This document shows, piece after piece, positions 1 through 7,091 of a DNA stretch of 13,382 nucleotides (within the stretch, counting starts at the first letter, position 1; each line of letters opens with the position of its first letter). The translations under genes and the position numbers were made by a program. A model generated the notes under the pieces. It saw only the letters and a list, made by a program, of their open reading frames with translations. It did no database searches and was not told the DNA's origin. Origin of the DNA: Flavobacteriaceae bacterium (GTDB taxonomy: Bacteria; Bacteroidota; Bacteroidia; Flavobacteriales; Weeksellaceae); the NCBI GenBank assembly GCA_031273305.1, contig JAISSC010000098.1:1-13382 (forward strand), in the 5' to 3' direction.

Positions 1-1
1 G

Positions 2-1291
2 CCGGGATTCCTGCCGGAGCCTAATTTCTTTGGAGTAGGACGATATTACGGAACTTCCACCGGACCAACCTTTGGCTTTTTATTCGGTTCACAATTTGAC
101 CTAAGGAATAAAGCCGTCACGGAAGGATGGATATCCCTGAATGAATTTATGACCAGTCCATACGTACAAACAAATAATTCCCAGTTAACCGCCAGTTTGC
201 AATTAGAACCTGTGAATCAATTGCAAATCGACTTAAACATCATGAGGAACTACCAAAAAACATTGTCACATTCCGGATTTAATACATTAGACCCGGTCAC
301 AGGAGCAAGGTTTAATACATTTGAAAATAAAACCTCCATGTTCAGCTCTACGACAATCTCCATTTCAACGGCATTTAAATCAGGGGATTATGTATACAAC
401 AAGATGATTGAAAACTCAAAAATTTTATCCGAAAGAGTAGCATTATCTCAGGGACAGCCTATTGTAAAAGATGCCAACGGCTATGTTGAAGGATACGGAT
501 TGACCAATTCGGACGTTTTGCTTCCATCCTTTGTTTCTGCATTTACAGGAAAAAACCCAAGCGGTCAGAAATTAGGGTATAAACGAGGATTCCCGATTCC
601 AAACTGGAAGGTCACCTATGGAGGATTACGAAATATTCCGTTTGTTAATTATTGGTTTAAAGAATTTAGGATAAATCACGGTTATGTTTCCAATTATACC
701 GTGAACGGAGTACAAACTAACCCGGATTACTATCAGTCTATAACAGACAATACAGCTCCGGATAAAGATGTGAACGGTAATAGATACAACTATTATACTT
801 ACGGAACCGTAATCATGTCGGAAGGATTTAGTCCGTTGATAGGAGCTGACCTTACCATGAGGAACAATATCCAGATAAGAGTTGCTTACAACAAAGACAG
901 AATATCCTCGCTGGGGTTGACTAATTATACCCTGCAGGAAGATTATGGAAACGAAGTAGTCTTAGGGCTTGGATACATTATCAAAGACGCAAAACTGAAG
1001 CTGAGGTATCGGGGAGCAGCCAAAACCATAACCGGAGACTTAAACATAAGAGGAGACCTGTCTATCAGAGATAATAAAACAACCATAAGACGACTGGTAG
1101 AAATGGATTCTCAGGTAACCGGCGGACAAGATTTGGTTTCCATCAAGTTTTCCACAGACTATAACTTTAGCAAGAATTTTAATCTGAAATTTTTCTATGA
1201 ACAAATGATTACCAAATATAAAATATCAACCGCTTATCCATTGTCTACCATACGTGCCGGACTGAGCGCAACATTTACATTCGGAAATTAA
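2..1291 (+). CDS. sprA: SprA, C-terminal part (type IX secretion translocon / gliding motility); 5' end outside window
   Basis: The frame is open from base 2, so the gene is truncated by the window edge; about 429 residues are visible, where the full family protein is usually over 2,000. SprA is the very large outer-membrane beta-barrel that forms the protein-conducting channel of the type IX secretion system, and in gliding species it is also needed for motility. The visible part shows the family's terminal landmarks: a G-F-L-P-E start followed by a P-T-F-G-F-L-F-G stretch, many alternating aromatic/hydrophobic strands, the conserved S-I-R-D-N-K-T-T-I-R-R segment near the end, a Q-V-T-G-G-Q-D motif, and a final beta-strand ending in F-G-N typical of outer-membrane proteins. 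The first ATG in frame (149) is internal and not a start. gcvH follows after 33 bp on the same strand. Identification is from remembered family sequence and is strong. Confidence 0.93.
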   Translation, partial: PGFLPEPNFFGVGRYYGTSTGPTFGFLFGSQFDLRNKAVTEGWISLNEFMTSPYVQTNNSQLTASLQLEPVNQLQIDLNIMRNYQKTLSHSGFNTLDPVTGARFNTFENKTSMFSSTTISISTAFKSGDYVYNKMIENSKILSERVALSQGQPIVKDANGYVEGYGLTNSDVLLPSFVSAFTGKNPSGQKLGYKRGFPIPNWKVTYGGLRNIPFVNYWFKEFRINHGYVSNYTVNGVQTNPDYYQSITDNTAPDKDVNGNRYNYYTYGTVIMSEGFSPLIGADLTMRNNIQIRVAYNKDRISSLGLTNYTLQEDYGNEVVLGLGYIIKDAKLKLRYRGAAKTITGDLNIRGDLSIRDNKTTIRRLVEMDSQVTGGQDLVSIKFSTDYNFSKNFNLKFFYEQMITKYKISTAYPLSTIRAGLSATFTFGN

Positions 1292-1324
1292 TTATATAAA
1301 AAACAACATAAAATAACAAGAAAT

Positions 1325-1699
1325 ATGAACATACCGTCAGAATTACTGTACAGCCCTGAGCACGAATGGGTAAAAATAGAAGACACCATAGCCTACGTAG
1401 GGATTACAGACTATGCCCAAAAAGAATTGGGAGACATTGTTTTCCTTGATGTGGAAAGCGTTGGAGACACTCTGAAAACAGGAGAAGTTTTTGGCAGTGT
1501 AGAAGCCGTAAAAACAGTTTCAGACCTTTTTATGCCTGTAAGCGGAAAAGTATTGGAATTGAACTCCGAAGTAGAAAATTCTCCGGATTTAGTAAATACC
1601 GACCCTTATGGAAAAGGCTGGATAATAAAAGTAGAGTTGACGGATTCTTCTACCATTCATTTATTAAATGCTGAAAAATATAAAGAATTGGTTGGATAA
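1325..1699 (+). CDS. gcvH: Glycine cleavage system H protein (lipoyl carrier)
   Basis: The H protein carries the lipoyl arm that shuttles the aminomethyl group between the P, T and L proteins of glycine cleavage in the cytoplasm. At 124 residues it has normal family length. It begins with the typical Y-S-P-E-H-E-W segment (residues 9-15) and the V-G-I-T-D-Y-A-Q stretch (25-32). The lipoylation motif G-S-V-E-A-V-K-T sits at 57-64, with K63 as the acceptor lysine, and the C-terminal N-x-D-P-Y-G-K-G-W-I segment is intact. No gcvP or gcvT lies nearby, so it is encoded apart from its partners, as is common in flavobacteria. It is 33 bp downstream of sprA and its last 32 bp overlap the start of the VanZ-like gene, suggesting one transcript. 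Confidence 0.97.
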   Translation: MNIPSELLYSPEHEWVKIEDTIAYVGITDYAQKELGDIVFLDVESVGDTLKTGEVFGSVEAVKTVSDLFMPVSGKVLELNSEVENSPDLVNTDPYGKGWIIKVELTDSSTIHLLNAEKYKELVG

Positions 1700-2081
1700 C
1701 CATCCCCGAATAATAAAAATTGTATTCGGTTTTTACTTTATTATCTTAACCGGGCTTTTACTGAAATCTCCGGAAGATAATCAAAGCCTGAAATTATTAG
1801 GGTCTGTATTAGGGTTAGGGACAGGCTTTGGCGATAAAATTGTACATATCATAACGTTTTTAGGATTGTCCCTGTTAGGAAGAACTTCGTTCCCCAAAAG
1901 AAATCCGGTTATCTTAATACTTTTGTTCACCCTTTACGGAGTTGCAATAGAATTTTTACAAGAGTATATGAGTACAGGAAGAACATGTGAATTTTTGGAT
2001 ATGTTGGCTGATTTTACAGGCTGCCTGTTAGGAGTGATACTGGCTAAATTACTAATAAAAAAAACAAAGAGTTCAGGATAA
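1668..2081 (+). CDS. VanZ-like small integral membrane protein
   Basis: This 137-residue protein has about four predicted membrane segments (near residues 17-32, 43-51 with 58-71, 80-98 and 116-130). It carries the VanZ-like signature: D-K-x-x-H at 56-60, E95-F-L-Q98, and R105 followed by D111 and D115 in the last helix pair. VanZ was named for teicoplanin resistance, but most members, including these flavobacterial ones, have no proven role and no antibiotic phenotype should be inferred. The ATG at 1668 is chosen because no other in-frame Met precedes the first helix; it lies inside the gcvH coding region in another frame, giving a 32-bp overlap that points to translational coupling. The C-terminus is Lys-rich. 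The family call is firm and the function unknown. Confidence 0.85.
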   Translation: MLKNIKNWLDNHPRIIKIVFGFYFIILTGLLLKSPEDNQSLKLLGSVLGLGTGFGDKIVHIITFLGLSLLGRTSFPKRNPVILILLFTLYGVAIEFLQEYMSTGRTCEFLDMLADFTGCLLGVILAKLLIKKTKSSG

Positions 2082-2245
2082 GAAATTGTTGCACACCCGG
2101 ATACCTTCATATAGCCCGACAAAGATCATAACTTTATAAAATACAGGAAGTTATATCGGTGCAGTGACCATTTTCCCATTCCTGCCAAAGAGATAAATAT
2201 TACCACAAATAAAAACATGACAAAAATCATAAAAAAACATATATT

Positions 2246-2262
2246 AGGTCTAAATTAGACCT
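2246..2262. promoter_or_regulatory. Perfect 17-bp palindrome, candidate operator for the porin-imelysin genes
   Basis: The sequence AGGTCTAAATTAGACCT is two perfect 8-bp half-sites around a central A. It ends two bases before a consensus Bacteroidota -7 box, so a bound protein would block RNA polymerase. The left half with its flank reads TTAGGTCTAA, resembling the half-site of DtxR/IdeR-type iron or manganese repressors (TTAGGTTAG...). That resemblance, plus the imelysin and di-haem genes downstream, suggests metal control. The repressor itself is not in the window. Confidence 0.6.
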
Positions 2263-2263
2263 C

Positions 2264-2271
2264 TATATTTG
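2264..2271 (+). promoter_or_regulatory. Bacteroidota -7 promoter element for the porin gene
   Basis: TATATTTG matches the Bacteroidota -7 consensus TAnnTTTG exactly and lies 31 bp before the porin ATG, predicting a leader of roughly 25 nt. No clear -33 TTTG is visible at the expected distance upstream; that region is A-rich and runs into the palindrome at 2246. The stretch 2082-2245 holds nothing else I can support apart from a weak 7-bp inverted repeat (ATAACTT/AAGTTAT) near 2130-2160. Confidence 0.6.
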
Positions 2272-2302
2272 TGGGATTATTGAAGACAACATATTTTTAA
2301 CT

Positions 2303-3652
2303 ATGAGAAGAATAAGTTTTATACTATTTTTTTACTGTATAATTGCTATGGTAAAAGGACAAAGCCCGATTGATTCATTGGAAAGGGAGAAGCTCAAAGA
2401 AGAGATCAAAGCAGAATTAAGGGCAGAAATTACCTCCGGGAAGGAAATCACGGACGAAAACAAGACCTTTAGTTTAAAGAATTTTACCTTAAGCGGGTAT
2501 GGTGCTGTGAATTATTATAGCTATAATTTTGATACCGACCGGAGCCTGAAAAATAAAACAGATATAGAAAGACTAAACCTGTATCTGGGATATAAATTCA
2601 ATGACCGGATAAGTTTGCGGTCAGAAATAGAGTATGAACACGGAGGAACCGGAGCAACATTAGAATATGACGTACAAGAAGAAGGAGGAGAATTTGAACA
2701 GGAAATAGAACAGGGAGGAGAAGTAAAGCTCGAACAGCTTTATATTGATTTTGACATCAATACGTGGTTAAAGATTAGGGTCGGTAGAATGAAAGTTCAT
2801 TTTGGTCTGGCACAAAGTCTGGATCGCCCTACCCAATATTTCACATCATACAAACCCGAAATGGAAAACGAGATACTTCCTTTGGGATGGTATGAGAACG
2901 GAATACAATTTTATGGAACCCTGTTCGGAAAATTAAATTATGAATTGTCTTTAGTCAATGGCTTGGATTCATCAGGATTTAGTTCCAGAGGATGGATAAA
3001 AGACGGACATCAGGCTAAATTTGAAATGATAAATGCAGAATCTTTTGCCGTAGCCGGAAGGTTGGATTACAAATTCGGAACCCATAGAAATACCTACATA
3101 GGAATTTCCGGGTATGTAGGAGATTCAGCCCCCAACAGACCGAAAAAGGACATGAATAAATCCGCCTATGTCACTATCGTTGAGGGACATATATCCTACA
3201 ATGAAAACTACTTACGTTTCAACACACTGTTTTTATACGGAAATCTGGAAAACTCGGACGTAGTTTCCAAAGCCAATTCCAAACTATCCAAGACATTAGG
3301 CGTAAAAAGGAACGGTATCGGGAAAAATGCCTTAGGATTCTCCGCAGAAATAGGATACGATATTTTTCACCTGATTAACAAAAATACCAAACAACTGTTA
3401 TTCCCTTTTGCCCGATATGATTATTACGACACCATGTATGACGTGGAAGGAAGCGTGGTGAAAAATTCCAAGTGGGAACGCAGCACCATCACCACCGGAT
3501 TAAATTGGTTTGTACATCCTCAGATCGTATTCAAAGCCCATTATTCCAACCGAAGATTAGGCTCCCAAAATTATGACCCGGTATCTTTTGTATACACCGG
3601 TAAAAAACAAAAAGAAAACACCTTTGGATTAGGAATTGGGTTCTCTTTTTAA
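2303..3652 (+). CDS. Outer-membrane beta-barrel porin (phosphate-selective porin O/P-like)
   Basis: The 449-residue protein starts with a Sec signal peptide (about residues 1-19, ending V-K-G before Q20). A short charged helix follows (about 22-47, rich in Glu/Lys, probably a periplasmic coiled coil). From about residue 57 to the end, alternating strands make a beta-barrel, finishing in G-L-G-I-G-F-S-F with a terminal Phe, the usual outer-membrane insertion signal. Landmarks of the OprO/OprP-like family are L-Y-I-D-F-D-I-N and the K-I-R-V-G-R-M-K-V-H-F-G-L strand (about 146-169). Residues 126-144 carry eight glutamates, probably an acidic loop. It is the first gene after the palindromic operator, and the imelysin gene follows after 51 bp with no terminator between. 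The substrate is unknown; phosphate should not be assumed. Neighbours and the acidic loop would suit a metal cation or complex. Confidence 0.85.
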   Translation: MRRISFILFFYCIIAMVKGQSPIDSLEREKLKEEIKAELRAEITSGKEITDENKTFSLKNFTLSGYGAVNYYSYNFDTDRSLKNKTDIERLNLYLGYKFNDRISLRSEIEYEHGGTGATLEYDVQEEGGEFEQEIEQGGEVKLEQLYIDFDINTWLKIRVGRMKVHFGLAQSLDRPTQYFTSYKPEMENEILPLGWYENGIQFYGTLFGKLNYELSLVNGLDSSGFSSRGWIKDGHQAKFEMINAESFAVAGRLDYKFGTHRNTYIGISGYVGDSAPNRPKKDMNKSAYVTIVEGHISYNENYLRFNTLFLYGNLENSDVVSKANSKLSKTLGVKRNGIGKNALGFSAEIGYDIFHLINKNTKQLLFPFARYDYYDTMYDVEGSVVKNSKWERSTITTGLNWFVHPQIVFKAHYSNRRLGSQNYDPVSFVYTGKKQKENTFGLGIGFSF

Positions 3653-3703
3653 ACGATGAAAATTATACTAAACAAATAATATAAACTGATAATTATACGT
3701 AAT

Positions 3704-4786
3704 ATGAAAAAAACAGGATTTTATTTAGGATTAGCTTTTCTAAGCCTTACCTTATTTATTAATTGTAGTGACAACGATCCGGACATCGCTACAACAGAAG
3801 ACAACACTCTATACAAAGAAGTTTTGACTAATGAAGCAGCGGTTATAACTGCTACTTATGTTGATTTGGCAGGAAAAGCTGCCGTTTTAAAAGACGCAAT
3901 AGATGCCCTCCAGATTGGAAACGATGCCGCATTACAAACTGCCAAAGAAGCATGGAGAGCAGCACGGGAACCCTGGGAACTATCGGAATCATTCTTATTT
4001 GGGCCTGTAAAAACTCCTGAAGATATTGATGCAGCCATTGACTCCTGGCCGGTAGACGTATCCGAAATTAATGCAATCTTTAATAGCGGGATTCCGATTA
4101 CCTTAGATGTAATATCAGCCAATGAAGAAACACGCGGATTCCATACTCTGGAATACTATCTTTGGGGGATAGATGGAAATAAAACCGCTTCTGAACTCAC
4201 TGCCCGTGAAATTGAATACTTAAAAGTAGTAGCTCTGGATCTAAAAAACAAAACCCAATATCTGGCAAACGAATGGTCTCCTTCCGGAGGAAATTATTCC
4301 GGTCAGTTGATTAATGCTAATGTTAATAATCCCTATTATCGATCACAAAAAGATGCCCTGAAAACACTGGTTGCCCAAATGATAGTTATAGCAGACGAAG
4401 TAGGAACTAATAAAATTGAAGTTCCTTTAAACGGAAATTTAGGAAGTGCAAAACCGGATGAAGAAGAATCCCGTTTTAGTAAAAATTCCCTGTTAGACTT
4501 TGCAGATAACATCAGAAGTATCCAAAACCTTTACTTGGGAAGTTACAAATCGGCAGTATCAGGAAAAGGGATAACTCATGTAATAGCCCCTTTGAATCCG
4601 GAATTGGACGACTTGGTAAAAGCTAAAATAATCGCAGCCATAGAAGCCATAGAAGCTATTCCGGTATCTTTCACCGATGCTATTATTAATAACCGTTCCG
4701 CAGTAGAAAATGCACAAGAAAAAGTAGGAGAACTTTCTGAAGTATTGGAAAAACAACTTACTACTTATATATCTGACAACCTGTAA
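3704..4786 (+). CDS. Imelysin-family (peptidase M75-like) lipoprotein, probable iron-related periplasmic/surface protein
   Basis: This 360-residue protein begins with a lipoprotein signal ending L-F-I-N-C (acylated C21), followed by S-D-N-D-P-D, an acidic tail like the export signal of Bacteroidota surface lipoproteins. The imelysin hallmark GxHxxE is present as G-F-H-T-L-E (residues 145-150), preceded by the conserved W-R-A-A-R-E-P-W-E and S-E-S-F-L-F-G-P-V segments (84-102). The rest is mostly helical. Related proteins (IrpA, and the M75 domain of EfeO) are iron-regulated and linked to iron uptake, and despite the peptidase label no protease activity is established for most of them. It lies 51 bp after the porin, and a strong terminator follows 16 bp after its stop codon. 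It probably acts with the porin and the next di-haem protein. Family confident; ligand inferred. Confidence 0.88.
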   Translation: MKKTGFYLGLAFLSLTLFINCSDNDPDIATTEDNTLYKEVLTNEAAVITATYVDLAGKAAVLKDAIDALQIGNDAALQTAKEAWRAAREPWELSESFLFGPVKTPEDIDAAIDSWPVDVSEINAIFNSGIPITLDVISANEETRGFHTLEYYLWGIDGNKTASELTAREIEYLKVVALDLKNKTQYLANEWSPSGGNYSGQLINANVNNPYYRSQKDALKTLVAQMIVIADEVGTNKIEVPLNGNLGSAKPDEEESRFSKNSLLDFADNIRSIQNLYLGSYKSAVSGKGITHVIAPLNPELDDLVKAKIIAAIEAIEAIPVSFTDAIINNRSAVENAQEKVGELSEVLEKQLTTYISDNL

Positions 4787-4802
4787 AAAGAATATAACCC
4801 TT

Positions 4803-4845
4803 AAAAAACCTTAGATAAAGACCTCTTTATTTAAGGTTTTTTTTT
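4803..4845 (+). terminator. Strong rho-independent terminator after the imelysin gene
   Basis: A 19-bp stem pairs 4803-4821 with 4824-4842, with only one G-T wobble, closing on a very short loop (CC between the arms, so the inner pair must open). A run of nine T follows at 4837-4845. The stop codon of the imelysin gene is 16 bp upstream. Confidence 0.85.
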
Positions 4846-4852
4846 AGCTTTG
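4845..4852 (+). promoter_or_regulatory. Bacteroidota -7 promoter element for the di-haem gene
   Basis: TAGCTTTG fits TAnnTTTG exactly; its first T is the last T of the terminator tract. It lies 18 bp before the ATG at 4871, predicting a very short leader. The six bases GCTTTG (4847-4852) are repeated inverted as CAAAGC (4865-4870) directly before the ATG, which may be chance. A -33 element is not clear. Confidence 0.6.
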
Positions 4853-4870
4853 CTATGAAAATCACAAAGC

Positions 4871-6244
4871 ATGAAACCCTTATATATTTTTCTTCTGTTC
4901 CTGTTTATTATATATTCCTGTTCCGATGATGATATTGACACAGGTACCCCGATAGAATACCCCGACATCAGCAACCGCCTTTATGCCGGAGGAGCAACCA
5001 CCATATTTTTGGTGTCCAGTCAGGCTTATGGCTCCCCCTCTCCCGATCTGTCCGCTTCAGAGAAATATGACCACACGATGGGAAATTTGTTTTTTGAAAG
5101 GTCTTTTATAACAGCTCCTGCGCCTTTATATGGAGGATTAGGCCCCATTTACAATAACGTTTCCTGCATAGCCTGCCATCCGAATGACGGAAGATCAAAT
5201 TTTCCTGCCAATATCAACGCATTGAGCGGATTCTTCTTGCGGATAAGTATTCCCGGAGAAGATGCACACGGAGGACCTAACCCCGTTCCGGGATATGGAG
5301 ATCAGGCAAAGAATCAGGCGATTTTCGGCTATCAGCCCGAAGCAAAATATCAGGTTACCTACACGGAAATACACGAAGTATTGGCAGACGGAACCGTAGT
5401 TACCCTGCAAAAACCACAGTATTCTCTGACCAATACCTACATACCTATTCCTCCCGAAACTATGATCTCTCCCAGAATAGGAATGCCCGTTTTCGGACTG
5501 GGATTACTGGAAGCAATACCCGAAGAAAATATTCTGGCAAGGCAGGACATTAATGACGATAACGGAGATGGTATCTCAGGAAAAGCAAATTACGTTTGGG
5601 ATGAGGTAGATAATATTATAAAATTAGGTCGATTCGGATGGAAAGCCAATGTTCCTACGGTATTAATTCAAACGATAGGAGCCTTTCACGGAGATTTAGG
5701 CATTACCAGCCCATATCGCCCAAATGAAAACTCATATGCCGACGACGGTTTGGAAGACGACCCCGAAATAGATGAGAACACAGTGAAATTAGTGGATCTA
5801 TATTGCCGAACCTTAGGAGTGCCCGCACCGAGAAATATCAACGACCCGATAGTAAGAGAAGGAGCCTCTATATTCGGGAAAATTGGCTGTGTCAAATGTC
5901 ATACTCCACGACAAGAAACAGGATATAGCCCAATTTCGGTATTATCTTATCAAACCTTTTACCCTTATACGGATATGCTGCTTCACGATATGGGAGATGA
6001 GCTGGCAGACGGCAGACCGGATTTCCTTGCCGATGGAAATGAATGGAAAACCCGACCATTATGGGGAATAGGATTGACCCAGATAATCAACGGACATACA
6101 CGTTTTCTCCACGACGGAAGAGCCAGAAATCTTACAGAAGCTATTTTATGGCACGGAGGAGAATCCGAAGATTCCAAGAATAAATTTAAGGAGTTAAGTC
6201 TGGATAAAAGAAATGCATTATTGGCTTTCTTAAATTCTTTATAA
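4871..6244 (+). CDS. Di-haem lipoprotein, DUF1111 / di-haem oxidoreductase (putative thiol oxidoreductase) family
   Basis: The 457-residue protein has a lipoprotein signal ending F-I-I-Y-S-C (C17) followed by S-D-D-D, an acidic tag typical of exported surface lipoproteins. Two covalent haem sites are visible: C99-I-A-C-H103 and C340-V-K-C-H344. Other landmarks are the Ca-binding-like D-D-N-G-D-G-I-S-G-K stretch (229-238), the L-H-D-M-G-D-E-L-A-D-G segment (371-381), R-T/P-L-W-G-I-G near 395-401 and F-L-H-D-G-R-A-R-N-L-T-E-A-I (412-425), all typical of the DUF1111/DHOR family distantly related to MauG and cytochrome c peroxidases. Such genes often accompany imelysin genes. It probably does redox chemistry at the outer membrane, perhaps on iron or another metal; the substrate is not known. 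It has its own promoter but follows the porin and imelysin genes on the same strand. Confidence 0.9.
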   Translation: MKPLYIFLLFLFIIYSCSDDDIDTGTPIEYPDISNRLYAGGATTIFLVSSQAYGSPSPDLSASEKYDHTMGNLFFERSFITAPAPLYGGLGPIYNNVSCIACHPNDGRSNFPANINALSGFFLRISIPGEDAHGGPNPVPGYGDQAKNQAIFGYQPEAKYQVTYTEIHEVLADGTVVTLQKPQYSLTNTYIPIPPETMISPRIGMPVFGLGLLEAIPEENILARQDINDDNGDGISGKANYVWDEVDNIIKLGRFGWKANVPTVLIQTIGAFHGDLGITSPYRPNENSYADDGLEDDPEIDENTVKLVDLYCRTLGVPAPRNINDPIVREGASIFGKIGCVKCHTPRQETGYSPISVLSYQTFYPYTDMLLHDMGDELADGRPDFLADGNEWKTRPLWGIGLTQIINGHTRFLHDGRARNLTEAILWHGGESEDSKNKFKELSLDKRNALLAFLNSL

Positions 6245-6589
6245 GAGGATATAAATATTCTACCTTATATTCTCATATTTCTGACTTTGCAACTATATAA
6301 CAATCAGTTTGCTGTGTACCTAACGGCACGCCGAACACTATAACCCTATCCTTATTCTACCTTATTCCTCAAATATTTATATGGCAATATTTCCATCGAG
6401 AGGGTTATGAAAATCAACAATGTCTCGGAAAAAACAGCCTGAAAAATGCCCATTAGAGCTAAAAATTGATATATTAATCACGAATAAATAATATTGATTT
6501 AAGTTCCGAATAAAATTTTGTTCAAAATTTTCTTTTACTGTAAAGGAATTGCAGGCTTTTTCCGTTCATAATAAATAAAAAAAATAAAA
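6245..6589. other. AT-rich non-coding stretch before the RNA-binding protein gene
   Basis: No convincing gene is present: the only small ORFs (for example a 23-codon one at 6420) have no family resemblance. A perfect AT-only 9-bp inverted repeat, AAAATTTTG/CAAAATTTT, lies at 6512-6531 with a 2-base loop and a T-rich 3' side. It could be a weak terminator for the di-haem transcript, although it is about 270 bp past the stop. No clear terminator is seen closer to the gene end. Confidence 0.5.
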
Positions 6590-6622
6590 TTGTGATTTCT
6601 ACATAAAAATTATGTACATTAG
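6590..6622 (+). promoter_or_regulatory. Possible promoter for the RRM protein gene
   Basis: A TTG at 6590-6592 and TACATTAG at 6615-6622 (one mismatch to TAnnTTTG) are about 22 bp apart, near the spacing of Bacteroidota -33 and -7 elements. If used, the leader is about 100 nt, extremely A/T-rich, and ends just before the ATG at 6731. The call rests only on motif match. Confidence 0.35.
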
Positions 6623-6730
6623 CACATTGAGATTTTACATTATTCTTTCTTACTATTTTTTATTAAATAGATAGTTTTTAGTCTGATTTTTATTCTCAAT
6701 TAATTTTTATCAATATTTTAAATTTTTTAT

Positions 6731-7006
6731 ATGAACATTTTTATTTCAAACCTGAACTACAGGTTAACAAACGAGGATCTACACGACTTATTTTCAGAGT
6801 ACGGAGAAGTAGAATCAGCTAAAATAATCCAAGATCGGGACACTGGTCGTTCCAGAGGTTTTGGATTTGTTGAAATGGCGGACAGTGAAGCCCGAAAAGC
6901 AATTGAAGAATTAAACCAGAAAGAAGTAGACGGAAAAGTAATTAGCGTTTCTCAAGCCAGACCACGCGAAGAGAAACCGAGGAATAACTTTAGAAGAAAT
7001 TATTGA
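6731..7006 (+). CDS. Small single-RRM RNA-binding protein (bacterial Rbp type)
   Basis: The 91-residue protein is one RNA-recognition motif with a short basic tail. RNP2 is I-F-I-S-N-L (residues 3-8) and RNP1 is R-G-F-G-F-V-E-M (42-49), with the aromatic residues that stack on RNA bases intact (F4, F44, F46). The tail (about 80-91) is rich in Arg, Asn and Pro, ending F-R-R-N-Y. Bacterial members, best known from cyanobacteria and common in Bacteroidota, are cytoplasmic RNA-binding proteins, some cold-induced; in Bacteroidota some affect mRNA levels globally. It appears monocistronic, with a possible long AT-rich leader upstream and a strong terminator 24 bp downstream. Family certain; RNA targets unknown. 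Confidence 0.95.
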   Translation: MNIFISNLNYRLTNEDLHDLFSEYGEVESAKIIQDRDTGRSRGFGFVEMADSEARKAIEELNQKEVDGKVISVSQARPREEKPRNNFRRNY

Positions 7007-7030
7007 TTACTTTGAGATAGAAAATAAGGT

Positions 7031-7063
7031 AAAAGGCCGGAAAATGATTTTTCCGGCCTTTTT
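7031..7063. terminator. Bidirectional terminator shared by convergent genes
   Basis: AAAAGGCCGGAAAA (7031-7044) pairs perfectly with TTTTCCGGCCTTTT (7049-7062) around the loop TGAT. The A-tract on one side and T-tract on the other let it act in both directions. It lies between the RRM gene (+, ends 7006) and the TonB receptor gene (-, ends 7092). Confidence 0.9.
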
Positions 7064-7091
7064 AATATAAATTATCTATACATAAACTCCG

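Noticed and set aside
1668..2081. VanZ-like gene as an antibiotic (teicoplanin) resistance gene
   Set aside because: The VanZ-like family is broad and mostly non-resistance; there are no vanHAX-type genes nearby and the gene sits in a housekeeping-type operon.
6420..6491. 23-codon + strand ORF in the gap before the RRM gene
   Set aside because: It is too short, has no recognisable motif, and a competing ORF starts a few bases upstream; nothing supports translation.
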